Source: Gibbula magus (lineage: Eukaryota; Mollusca; Gastropoda; Trochida; Trochidae). Taken from it: a stretch of DNA of 64,000 nucleotides. The stretch spans positions 47,072,130 through 47,136,129 of the forward strand of contig OW388297.1 in assembly GCA_936450465.1 (NCBI GenBank), given 5' to 3'. This document shows positions 10,576-20,960 of this stretch, one piece after another (within the stretch, counting starts at the first letter, position 1; every line of letters starts with the position of its first letter). The notes beneath the pieces are model-generated. The model was not told where the DNA came from, made no database searches, and was given only the letters and a program-made list of their open reading frames with translations. The translations under genes and the position numbers were made by a program.

Positions 10576-13500
10576 CAGTGCTGCAGCCAGGCTGCGTAAT
10601 TGCGGGAATCCCGCTAATTGTTCTTACCATGGCGCATTATTTATAAACCTATGCACCACAATTGGCGCAAATTTATCATTTACTACGCATTTTTTTATTT
10701 CAGGCGCGGTATTATCTTTACTGACAATTAATTCAATTCATAACGATGTCAGAAATATTCCGAAAGCTGACTGAATAACGAGACCGAAATAAAGTTTCGT
10801 AAGCTCAACACACTGCTAATGAATGTATTTGCATTGAAAACCATTACTATGCGTTGTTCGGAGCTTTGTCATTTGGTGCGGAGCTACACAAATTTTTTTT
10901 TATCAGCCCGAGCCGTTTTGAAAATATGAGTAAAAGAAGAAATACTGATTATTTTGGAGTTGGAAATGATCGAAACGAGAAAATATTACGTGTCAGCGAC
11001 TCTGACCAAGAAGATGCAGGCATTCAAATCAACAATGCAATCGTTGACGTGCCATCCGATGCGATTATTCTTGATGAAAATCGCGAAGCAGACGAAACGG
11101 AAACCGCTACTCAGCCCAGTGACAGTCACATGGTCGACAAGGCCAAAAGTAAATTTGTTCACAAATTTCAAGCAACGTGGTTATCTACATTTCCATGGCT
11201 TTCATACGAGAAGGAGAAAGATGTTATGACTTGTGAAATGTGCATTCGCTCAGGAAAAAGTAACACTTTCACGGATGGATGTTGTAATTTCAACACTGAA
11301 TAGACACGTAAAATCATCAGATCATCAGAAATCATTAAAGGTAGGTGACGTCTGAGTACTATTTAACTATTATATATTTTATTATTATAATATTATGTAG
11401 ATATTTTTTTTTATCTGATTTTAGATGTTTGTGAAACATTGAAACTTTTTACGAATTAAATTCTAAAACTATTATTTTCACAGGTTTTTGGAAATTTATT
11501 ATTCACTGCTAAGTATAATTATGATAAGTTACTGTTTACAATGACATGCCCATAAACGGGGGAAAGGGTAGAGTTCTGCCAAATTTTTAAATGTAAGTTT
11601 AATAAAAAATAAATATACAATTTGTTAATTGTTTTGTGTTATTCAAAATTTAAAGTACTAGAATTACAAACAAAATTATATCATGACAACCTATTTTTAG
11701 CATTTACGTTTAAATCAATGAAACTATTCATAATTATTTGCTATTGAGTGAAATGACTATTTCCCATAACTTTCAGATCTTTTCAAAATGTTTTTAAACT
11801 GTTCAATAATTACTTAATACAATATTTTTGCTTCAATTTATAATGCTGCCCACAACAGAAATTCTGAAATTGGTGCTACGGGCCTGTTTATAATCTTTTT
11901 CCTTAAACATGAGATGTATGTCTTATATGAATACGTCTGTTTCAGGATGGCCAACTGAGGACAAACATGGCTTCATGTGTAGAAACTGCTTTATCAAAGA
12001 AGTATGACGCAGTAATAGGAGCTATGCAAACTGTCTACTTCATGGGAAAAGAAGGCATTGCAACTGCAAAGTACCCCAAGTTTATTGAATTTTTAGGTGA
12101 CATGAACTGTCCAGCAATTCTTGAACTTAACTGTGGTAACAATGCAACCTATACATCAAGACAAATTGCAGATGAATTCCAACAAGAATTGTCATCTGCT
12201 ATTCAGGGAAATTTGAATGAACTTAGGCTCAAGAGTGATTACCTATCTGTTATGACAGATGAAAGTACCGACATTACAGTCAATAAGAAACTAGTTGTGT
12301 ATGTCAAGCTTTTAAATAAACATGAACCTGAAACACATTTCATAGGCAATCTGTTAATCAAAGAAGCAAGTGTGACCACCAAAGTTATTTTCACTGAAAT
12401 ACAGTTATTTCTTGAGAAACATGGGGTCACCATGTCTAAGGTCATTGCATTTGGCAGTGATGGTGCTTCGATAATGACTGGGCACAAGAATGGAGTGGCG
12501 GCTAGAATTAAAGAAGTCAGTCCTCACTGCATCAACATCCATTGCATGGCACATCGGCTCAATCTTTGCACTTCAAAGGCAGCAGACGCTGTTCCCTTCA
12601 TTAAAAAGACTTTTGAGAAAACTTTAACAGACTTGTACTATTACTTCAAGCATTCTACCTCCAGAATCGTAACACTGTCACAGATCCAGAAAGTTCTCGA
12701 AGACCCAGAAGTCAGACTTAAAGAAGTTCATGAAATCCGATGGTTTTCATTCTACAATGCTCTCTCGGCTGTTTACCACAGTTGGGTTGCACTTGTCATG
12801 TTTCTCAAGAAACAGAAGGATAGTAAGGCCACATGTCTCTTGGAGTGCATATCAGACTATATATTTGTGTTTACTCTCCACATGATGATGGATGTGATAC
12901 CTTCTTTTACACAGTTAAATATGGTGTTTCAGAAGGTCAACCTTGACATAGCAGCAGTGAAGCCTGCAGTGGAAGGATGCCTGAATGATGCTAAAATGGC
13001 AAAGGGTGGCAATACATACTATCAGAAAATGTTCAAAGAAAACATCACAGTTGAGGAAAGCCATGTTGCTTTTAAGAAACAGAAGCTGGGCTATACAAAT
13101 CTGAAATAAACGAGGACTGAGTGTGTCAAGATCATGAATGATTTCATTGACTCATTGACAACTAAGGTAGAGAGAAGATTCCCAAAGGATTCTACAGATA
13201 TTGCTACCTCCTTCGATATCTTTGGCATGAGGAACCTCTCTTTCCTCTCAAGAGAAGAGGTTCAGGACTTTGGTAATGACAAGTTGGAAATTCTTCTGAA
13301 ACACTACGGCTCAGTTCAAACTTGTAAGGAAGTTGTAAGTGAAAGAAAGGTGGATGCTGACAAATGTAGATTAGAGTGGAAACTAGTTAAATCAATTGTT
13401 CTTGAACAAATGTATCCAAGAGACAATACAAGAATTCTGTGGAACATTCTCAAAACCAACCACTCAGAAACTCTACAAGAAATCATCAAGATGTCTGACA

Positions 13501-14060
13501 TTGGCCTGCTGCTTCCACTTCAGACTGCAGACTGTGAAAGGGGCTTCAGTGCCCAAAACAATTTGCACACATCTAAAAGGAACACTATCAGCAGAAACAC
13601 TGAATAGACTTATGCTGATCCAGCTTGAAGGGCCTCCTCTGAAAGACTTTGACTTTAAAAAATGTATTAAATCTTGGAAATCCAAGAAAGACAGAAGAAT
13701 CCTCAACCCGAGAAAATAAGAATGATTTTAATGTTATGCTATTAAGGAGAGATTGAATAAAACTGTGAGTAGCAAAAATATTTTTTGTATAATTTATTGT
13801 TTAAGCTTGTTCAGGTGTTTAGCAGTATAGGTTGACCCTGTTTTAGGAATTTCTCTAGTTGGCCCACATTTTCAAAAGTTGGGGGCCAATTGGCCCTTTC
13901 CAATGAAATCCTGGCTGCAGCACTGGTGACAGAAAGTAAAGGTAATCTTTACAATTTCTTTCTTGTTTTCATTTACCCCTTGTAAGTTAGTGGAGGCCCC
14001 CTATTTTAAAATGTGATGGGGCATTGGGCCCCCTTTTTTAAATTCCTAGAATCAGCACTG
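10576..14060 (+). mobile_element. hAT DNA transposon, non-functional, with two right termini
   Basis: The left terminal repeat is CAGTGCTGCAGCCAGG (10576-10591). Its exact inverse complement ends at 13925. A second right-end-like sequence ending CAGCACTG stops at 14060. The host repeat reads ...GGCATGAAT before the element and ATGAATACC... after 14060, so ATGAAT (6 bp) is duplicated at the outer borders; nothing is duplicated around 13925. The element encodes a two-exon transposase with several lesions. It lies within a 169-bp unit of the family B element, so it is the youngest of the three nested insertions. Confidence 0.85.
10926..13719 (+). pseudogene. hAT transposase (ZNF862/KIAA1586-like), two exons, inactivated
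   Basis: Exon 1 is 10926-11340 (donor GTAGGT) and exon 2 is 11946-13719 (acceptor TGTTTCAG). The start ATG at 10926 opens MSKRRNTDYFGVG. A TTF/BED-type zinc finger follows (WLSTFPWLSYEKEKDVMTC, CEMC, then LNRH). Exon 2 holds the hAT catalytic core: MTDESTDI (first Asp), FGSDGASIMTG (second Asp), IHCMAHRLNL (CxxH block) and LQTADCERGFS (Glu, C-terminal dimerisation region). Lesions are a frameshift near 11295, an in-frame TAA at 13107-13109 and a frameshift near 13580. After the last frameshift the final frame ends at 13719. The protein would cut and paste the element; this copy cannot. Confidence 0.87.
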
Positions 14061-14336
14061 ATGAATACCTTGATGGAGTTCGAAAATGAAAAGTGTGCAA
14101 TTATTTTTTTCAGGGTTATTGCCCTTGTTTCGTATTTCTGGCGTTTTTTCATCGTATCTCCAAAGTCGACAGTTTTTCTCAGAAACTATTTAAGATAGGA
14201 GAACCAATATTGGTGTGTTGCTTGAGGGCACACATACCTTGATGGAATGAAAATGAGTAATGCACAATTATTTCGAATTATTGCCCTTTTTCCAATTTCT
14301 TGGCTCTGGCGGGGGATGTTGATGACTATGTCTTGT

Positions 14337-14751
14337 TGTTAGTTCTGAGGCGAACAAGAGCAGCTAATTTGACTCTGGTTATGTTACACCTTTTGCATTT
14401 TGTTTCTTCTGTTTTGAGGAAATCATTTGTGACTGTTTTAATGAATGATTCAAGACTATGATCATTACTGTAAGGTGGTTGCCATTGACTATTAGGACCA
14501 ATTGTTTTTATCTAAGACCGACTTAGGAGTAAGTGCGGGGAGGTCATGAAAGAAATGAGAAATGCGCATTTTCCTGAAAAATTGTTTTAAATCAGTGAAA
14601 GTTTGACTTTTGTTGGCATGGCGCGGTGTAGGACTAAAGGTTAGGCCTTTGTTGAGTAGAGAAAGCTCACACTCATTAAGTTGATAATTAGATAAATCAA
14701 CAACGAAGTCATCCGAACAGTAAACAGAAATTTTATTGACATCACTGTTAT
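14337..14751 (-). pseudogene. Start of the Penelope reverse-transcriptase region
   Basis: The minus-strand frame contains VDLSNYQLNECELSLLNKGL and FSPTPRHANK, the conserved N-terminal block of Penelope-like RT proteins, then FRKMRISHFF. It ends with ALVRLRTN just before the family B element; the next residues are in the 10098-9596 remnant. On its 5' side it joins, in the same frame, to the N-terminal region at 15942-16806 once the family C element is skipped. A stop (TTTATCTAA reading) interrupts the frame near 14510. Confidence 0.75.
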
Positions 14752-15941
14752 TATGTCCCCCGGAAAATTTTTCGGGAGACATAATGTTTTCGCCTCCGTC
14801 CGTCATTCCGTCATTCCGTTATTCCGTTATTCCGAAATGCTTTCTTTTCCGGGCCATATCTCAAAAACCGTTCAATATTTTTTCACGTAACTTGGTATGT
14901 GGTTAGACCTAGTGGTGGAGGGGTGCCTTTTGCTATTTTGGTTATTCTGAATTTTTTATTTTTTCTGGTTTCCATGGAAACAATTTGAACTTAGTGCAAA
15001 TTGGGGGTAGTGACCTTTTCCGGCCTCTATTTCAAAATCTATTTAGTATTTCTTTACGAAACTTGTTATGTGGTTAGACCTAGTGGTGGAGTGGTGCCTT
15101 TTGCTATTTTGGTAATTCTGAATTTTTTATTTTTTCTGGTTTCCATGGAAAAAATTTGAACTTCGTGCATATTGGGGGTAGGGACCTTTTCCGGCCTCTA
15201 TTTCAAAATCTATTTAGTATTTCCTTATGAAACTTGGTATGTGGTTAGACCTAGTGGTGGAGTGGTGCCGTTTGCTATTTTGGATATTCTGAAATTTTTA
15301 TTTTTTTCTGGTTTCCATGGAAACAATTTGAACTTAGTGCATATTGGGTGTAGGGACCTTTTCCGGCCTCTATCTCCAAAACCATTCAATATTTTTTCAC
15401 CAAACTTGGTATTTGTTTAGACCTAACGATAGAGTGGTGCCTTTTGCTACTTTGGCTATTCTGATTTTTTTATTTTTACTGGTTTCCATGGCAACAATTT
15501 CAACTTAGTGAAATTTGGGATAGGGACCTTTTCCGGCCTCTATGTCAAAATCTATCAAGTATTTCTTTACGAAACTTGGTATGTGGTTAGACCTAGTGGT
15601 GGAGTAGTGCCTTTTGCTATTTTGGTTATTCTGAATTTTTTATTTTTTCTGGTTTCCATGGAAACAATTTGAACTTAGTGCATATTGGGGGTAGGGACCT
15701 TTTCCGGCCTCTATCTCCAAAACCGTTCAATATTTTTTCAGCAAACTTTGTATTTGCTTAGACCTAGTGATAGAATGGTGCCTTTTGCTACTTTGGCTAT
15801 TCTGAATTTTTTATTTCTCGTTATTAATGCAGTATTGAACTTAGTTCTTAGCATAAGTGAAAAATAAGGGTAATATGACTAGGTTGGATTGAAAGTTGGA
15901 GCGGGGGACATTACAGTGCATCACATGCACATATTTCTAGT
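14752..15941. mobile_element. Tandem-core element, family C (171-bp core)
   Basis: The left end TATGTCCCCCGG folds back on CGGGAGACAT. The right arm is GCGGGGGACAT, followed by a perfect hairpin GTGCAT-CAC-ATGCAC and a tail ending TTTCTAGT. The core repeats every 170-172 bp (the CCGGCCTCTAT-type phrase lies near 14850, 15021, 15192, 15364, 15534 and 15705). T flanks each side, and excision rejoins LNLIN to NSDVNK in the Penelope frame, so the borders are well fixed. Non-coding. Confidence 0.87.
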
Positions 15942-16806
15942 TGATAAGATTAAGTTTGGACAGATTGTCACAGATAGCTGAATTGTTCAAATCGAGAGAC
16001 TTTGCCAGCATGGCTAAAGCCTGTTTGAGATCTTGTTTGTTGCCTTGGTGATTACGTTTGGCATCAGGGTGGGGGCAGGGTTGTCGCAGCTGAGGCGGTG
16101 GTTGACGTCGAATAGGACGTCGTTGCCTTGAATTCCTCCTAGAGTTGTTCCTGGAGGAGGTGGCGGTGGTTGCGATGGTGCCGTGGATGAACAGTTTGTC
16201 CTCCCAGGGGTTTTGTTTTGCGTAGCGATTCTGCAATTCCCTGAATTTAGTGTCAAGCTTTTGATGTAAAGCATGTGTCTCTCTGTTGCAGACGGCGGTG
16301 ACTGCAGAGTCAATGGTGGAGCTGGTGGCGGTGTCCAGATCATTAGGGTGTTTGCTCTTGATGTCCGTAATAGATACTTCCAGACTGGTGCGTTGTTGGT
16401 GCATCAGTTTAAGATGACAGTGTGCCAATTCAAAGGAACAGTTCCTGAACAGTGCACAACGTTCGGTAGCAAGTTCAGTGGTGAAGGTGGCTTGGAATGG
16501 CGGTGTGGCCACCCTATATTGTTCCGGGAGCATGTCTGTTTTCATGCATGATTCAAGATAGTCAATTTGAACTAAAAGGCGGGCCTTCTTCGTACAGGCG
16601 TTACGGAGATGGAGGTAAGAGGGCATGATTGCCTCTGGTAACCTAACTGCTTTAGGATCGGTGGTAACACCGCCCTTCCAGGTGTGAGAACCAAACGAAA
16701 AACGGGCTCGTTTTTCCGGTGGCGGCAGGTCTTGTTGGTGAACCTGCACCTCTGTGACAATGCTACTAAAGCTGACAGAGGTGGACAGTGTGACGGTGGT
16801 GGACAT
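15942..16806 (-). CDS. N-terminal region of the Penelope-like protein
   Basis: About 288 residues from ATG at 16806 (MSTTVTLSTSVSFSS). An upstream GTG at 16857 is in frame but is an unlikely start. The frame is uninterrupted up to the family C insertion. The first third has QQDLPPPEKRARFSFG and a WKGGV motif. The middle is predicted helical and rich in charged residues (LEVSITDIKSKHPND to FRELQNRYAKQNPW). A basic low-complexity stretch follows (RRNSRQRRPIRRQPPP), probably nucleic-acid binding, and then helical KQALAMLAKSLDL. Its frame continues without shift into the RT block beyond the insertion. This N-terminal extension of a single polyprotein looks like a separate ORF today only because the family C element supplies a TAG. 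Confidence 0.7.
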
Positions 16807-16857
16807 CCTGCGCTGTGTTGGCAGAGAATAAATAAAGTATAGGTACGGTGGGGGCAC

Positions 16858-17199
16858 CGCGGGAGATAGGCTGTGATTTTGCCTTAAAAAGAGTGACCGG
16901 TTTCGTCCTGTAGCTTAGGACTCATCAGTCTAAAGGGAAAGGCTATGTGCAGTCTTTTTATATACATGCTCTAGCGGTGTTGCGGGGGTAGTATGACGTC
17001 ATAGCGGTGTGTGCGGCGGCGACATGTGTTCATGACGTCATGAGCATTGTGCCGAGGTTGTCATGGCGCCAGGACCTTAGCTTAAAGGCTGCGATGGCGG
17101 TGTGAGCCGTTAGGCGTTGTTGCCAGGCTACTAAGATAGGTATGACGCACATTCTACACTAGTGGAGATGTAGAGAATGATACAATTGTATTTACTTTT
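16858..17199 (-). promoter_or_regulatory. 5' leader of the Penelope-like element
   Basis: GC-rich leader between the family D copy 3 and the first ATG of the Penelope protein. It contains the hammerhead motif and two TGACGTCA-related sites (about 16992 and 17034; ATGACGTCAT is a perfect palindrome), which are CRE-like on either strand. No open frame. Confidence 0.5.
16881..16945 (-). ncRNA. Hammerhead ribozyme motif (copy 2), 5' leader of the Penelope element
   Basis: On the minus strand the order is CTGATGA, stem II (GTCC-TAAGCTACA-GGAC), GAAA, then ACCGGT, a perfect six-base palindrome, followed by C at the cleavage position. Distal stem I pairs GCCTT with AAGGC across an internal loop; the first stem I position is an A-A mismatch. 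The position about 60 bases before the first ATG matches the location of hammerheads in other Penelope-like elements. The palindromic stem III suggests action as a dimer. Activity is not tested. Confidence 0.8.
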
Positions 17200-18658
17200 T
17201 ATACCCCCGCTACGAAGTAGTCGGGGGTATATAGCGCTCAGCGCGTCCGTCCGGAACACTGTTGGTTCCGCTCATAACTCAAATACTACTTGTTCAATTG
17301 TTATGAAACTTTATACATGTACACTTTATGGTCCCTAGATGTGCCTTTACTATGTTTCCCTCAGATTCCATGATTATTTTTTCAGATTTTCCACTTTTAA
17401 GCGTCTTTGTGTGCGCGTCTATGGTCACACTTTTGGTTCCGCTCATAACTCAAATACTACTTGTTCAATTGTTATGAAACTTTATACATGTACACTTTAT
17501 GGTCCCTAGATGTGCCTTTTCTATGTTTCACTCAGATTCCATGATTATATTTTCAGATTTTCCACTTTTAAGCGTCTTTGTGTGCGCGTCTATGGTCACA
17601 CTTTTGGTTCCGCTCATAACTCAAATACTACTTGTTCAATTGTTATGAAACTTTATACATGTACACTTTATGGTCCCTAGATGTGCCTTTTCTATGTTTC
17701 CCTCAGATTCCATGATTATTTTTTCAGATTTTCCACTTTTAAGCGTCTTTGTGTGCGCGTCTATGGTCACACTTTTGGTTCCGCTCATAACTCAAATACT
17801 ACTTGTTTCCAAGAAGGTATTAACACCTCATATACATAGCTTCTTTCTTATAAATCTGGTAAATGATTTTGACATGTTCACATTCAAGGTCAAAGGTCAA
17901 GGTCATGAGTGCTTTAATTACTACAATAATCCTTGTAAACATGATAACTTCAAACGTTTTTGTGCTGTCAGGCTCTTATTTGGTATATATCAACTATGGA
18001 GATAGACCAAGATTTGAAAAAGTTTTCGCTAAAAACTGTCAAAGGTCAAGGTCACAGCAAGATCACAACTTAAGCATGCTATTGTGAATATGCCTTATGT
18101 TAACAATGAACACTTTGAGTCATTGCATGATTGTTATACACAATGAAAAGTAATCAGTGATGGTGTGACCTTGAAGGTCTAAGGTCAAGGTCATGAGATA
18201 TTGGTTCAGGCCATGTTAATCCTTTGATCCAATTTTGAAATCAGAAATAGGTTTTAAGAACAAACTTGTGAAAAGTGACCCCAGTGATGATTCAACTTGT
18301 GAGAATAACTTGAATAATGAACAAATTTTGGTCCAAAAAAAAATCCCATTTTATTTATGCTGAGGAGAAGGCGGAACAGGGAAAGGCGAGACCCAAAGTT
18401 TCGGAGCTGCTCTGCTTTTGCGGTGTCCCGCAAACGCTCTTCTAGTTGTTCAAATGTTACGAAACCACTTTGACTTTTACTTCTAAAACATGCTTAGAGG
18501 TGTAATACTTACTCTGCTTTAATAATATATGTTATGGTCTTTTCATACAAAAGTTTAAACATTGATACCCTTTTGCTATTTTCAAACATTTCTCTTTGAC
18601 CAATGTTAATGGAAAAGCGGGGGTATCATGAGTGAGCTTTGCTCACTAATTCTCTTGT
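17200..18658 (+). mobile_element. Tandem-core element, family D, copy 3 (complete)
   Basis: The left end TATACCCCCGCTACGAAGTA closes on CGGGGGTAT as a hairpin. Three 171-bp units follow (same phrase at 17392, 17562 and 17733), then the flank with AGGTCA-type half sites and AAAGCGGGGGTAT as the opposing arm. The end is the hairpin AGTGAGC-TTT-GCTCACT and the tail AATTCTCTTGT. Both flanks are T. This intact copy defines the family. It has no coding capacity and would depend on proteins made elsewhere. Confidence 0.85.
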
Positions 18659-19429
18659 TTGTAAAGCTAATAAAGATGTACGTACATATTGATGTCAGCT
18701 TATTGTAAAATTCTAATAAAAAGTCGTTAATATGACCTGAAGAGAACATGAAGTTTTGTTCTTATTACGTACAGGGAGGGCCTCTAGTTATTAGAGACTC
18801 TAGGTCCTCTCCCACTGGTTTGGTAGAAGAGGAAAAGGTAAACAACACAGATGAGAATTAGAGGTATATAATGTGTACTAAACATTTTTAAGATACACAC
18901 ATTTGGCAGGGTTTGCCAGTAGACATGAGTTTGCACAGTAGCTGGACATATCAATACATAGATATGTTAGAATAACCAGAGAAAGTTCTTGATGTGAATG
19001 ATAACACTTTAAACGTTAATGAATCGATGGGTTCAGTGAGACTGAGAATTATCGAGGTCCGCACGATGTCTTCATGTGTTGAACCCGGCAGCAAGGCCTG
19101 GTAGTCCAAGAGGATTCGATCGAGCTCCTCTTGGACGCCACGGAAGGGGGATGTAGCCCTGCTCTCCGGGTTGAAGGCGGTGGGACACGTCATCCCTGTT
19201 CTGGGGGCGGAACACTCTCCAGGTTTCTGTAACAATGGAAGAGATATGTTGGCTCAAATTCCTGTTGGAAAAAGGGGGGATGGGAACGACGAATTCAAAG
19301 TTACTAGTATATTGAGGTGAATTTCATAGTGTACCTGCGGTGGGGTTGCAGGGCAGGTTTCCAGACTCCTGGGTGGTGAGGTGGAAGTAGTGTCAAGTCT
19401 ATATTCTACCCACTGACTGCACCGCAGGC
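18659..19429. other. Spacer with an unrecognised minus-strand open stretch
   Basis: Between two mobile elements. On the minus strand 19235-18951 is open and has coding-like composition around FRGVQEELDRILLDYQALLP, but the overlapping frame is open too and I recognise no family. It may be a fragment of an exon or of another retroelement. No flanking splice sites are convincing. Confidence 0.3.
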
Positions 19430-20958
19430 AGGTTCTATCTTCTCCCTTAAATTCACAAATGTCTAACTCCAGTCAAAGTACCGGGTCGCCCAATCATTAG
19501 TGGCAACAACACCGCCACTGAGAAAATCAGTAGCTTTGTTGACGAACACATTAAAGGTTTGGTTAAACAATACCCGAGTTACATCAGGGACACTACACAT
19601 TTCATCCAGAGGTTAGAAAGTATCGACCTTAGCAATAAAGATGACGTCATGCTAGTCACAATGGACGTCACAAGCCTTTATATCAACATCCCAAACGGTG
19701 AAGGTATGAAGGCGGTGGCCAGGCTATCAGAAAGTTCAAACCCGACTGGACCCTCAGTCCCACAGGTCTTCTCAATCTCCTCAAATCAGTACTACACAAA
19801 AACAATTTCGTTTTTAATGGTGAACACTACCTCCAAGTGGGAGGCACCGCCATGGGTACCAAGTTTTCCTTTCAAAGTACAAAGATAAAACTGATCTATA
19901 TGTCAGGTTTATCGATGATATCTTCCTAATTTGGACCCTAGGTCAAGAACGCCTAGAACGCTTCATTAAATACCTTAATGACGCACACCCCAACATAAAA
20001 TTCACAGCAGAATTTACCCGCCACAAGGTGGCATTCCTAGACACGTGGGTTATACACAATACAGAAACTCACAAACTGGAGTTCACACTGTATTGCAAAC
20101 CCGCGGCGGTCATTCATACTTGTTGTATACCTCGTGCCACCCTAAGCACATAAAAACAATAGGGCCATACAGCCAATTTCTGAGACTGAGACGAATTTGT
20201 TCTTCTACTGCTGAGTATGAACGACATAGTCTCAATCTCATACAATACTACCTCAAACGAGGTTACCCGAGGAAACACATACAACAAAATAAAACCCGGG
20301 CCGACAGTACTGACAGGAAAACACTCCTGACTTAAACAAAAACCAATACAGTTTTAACCCCTAGGGTTGTTTTGGTTAGCGATTACAACCCACTCTGCAT
20401 GGAGCTCAATGCCATTATCAGAAAACGCTGGCATCTCCTCAGCGGCTCTGACATTTGCAAAGAAGTGTTCAAATCACCACATGTAGCGGCATACAGGAGG
20501 AACAAAACACTCAAAGATCACCTGGTTAGGTCCAGCCTGACTTATCCTAAAACATTGCCACAAGTTAGTGGAAAATGTGTCAAATTCATTGACAAAGTTT
20601 GTCAAAAACACAACTGCAGAATCTGCAATAAGGTCAGTGCCTCAAGCGAATTTTTCAGCTCTGTCACACATCAGGTATACCGCAAACTCACCTACAGTTG
20701 TCAATCACGCAACGTAATATACCCCCTACTTGCAACAAATGCAAGAAACAATGTGTGGGTGAAACTAAGAGATGCTTCAACGTTAGACTCTCTGAACACT
20801 TTGCCGACATTAGTCACAAGAGAGACAAATCAGTCTCTCTACACTTCAATTCTGAAGGACATGGCAAACATGACCTCAACTATGAGATCATTGCACAACT
20901 CAGAGAAGATCCTGAGATTGCTGCAACCACCACTAAGAGAAGATCCTTAGAACTGTAG
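19430..20958 (+). pseudogene. Second Penelope-like element, plus strand, decayed RT and GIY-YIG
   Basis: RT motifs appear in order across several frames: RFYLLP-stop-IHK (Lys codon now TAA at 19448-19450), [35 protein letters not shown], and [10 protein letters not shown] with the catalytic Asp pair. Then come FTAEFTRHKVAFLDTW, HPKH..GPYSQFLRLRRICSS, YYLKRGYP and a DYNP...AAYRRNKTLKDHLVRS linker. The endonuclease block near 20700-20850 keeps NVIY and HFNSEGH, but YVG has become CVG. At least four frameshifts and a small loss after TAMGTK make it dead. It is truncated at its 5' end at about 19430. It is only distantly related in sequence to the minus-strand element. Confidence 0.87.
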
Positions 20959-20960
20959 GC

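Larger units (their letters stand above)
10099..14336. mobile_element. Tandem-core element, family B (169-bp core), hosting the hAT element
   Basis: The left end is TATCCCCCGCCACGAAGTGG, with GGGGAT closing a small hairpin. The right end is GGCGGGGGAT followed by about 19 bases ending CTTGT. The core has about four units of 169 bp (the phrase CTCCAAAGGGGACAG recurs at 10329 and 10498; a diverged unit follows at 14158). The hAT insertion at 10576-14060 splits the third unit. The flanks are T and T, and removing the element restores the Penelope frame, so the ends are fixed to within a base or two. No protein is encoded. Confidence 0.85.
8323..17199 (-). mobile_element. Penelope-like retroelement, minus strand, split by two later insertions
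   Basis: Read right to left the order is: 5' leader with hammerhead ribozyme (17199-16858), N-terminal region (16806-15942), reverse-transcriptase start (14751-14337), reverse-transcriptase remnant (10098 to about 9590), GIY-YIG endonuclease (about 9590-8968), and a C2H2 zinc-finger ORF (8950-8327). The tandem-core elements at 14752-15941 and 10099-14336 interrupt it. Skipping them joins the frame without a break at both places. RT plus GIY-YIG is diagnostic of endonuclease-bearing Penelope-like elements. The copy is dead: the RT palm is missing and there is a frameshift before the endonuclease. The 3' end abuts a truncated family D copy at about 8323. Confidence 0.85.

Noticed and set aside
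19430..20958. A DIRS or ordinary LINE element
   Set aside because: The order FYLLPKIHK-like, GRPI, TAMGTK, FIDD, then a GIY-YIG block is that of Penelope-like elements; no tyrosine recombinase or APE endonuclease is present.
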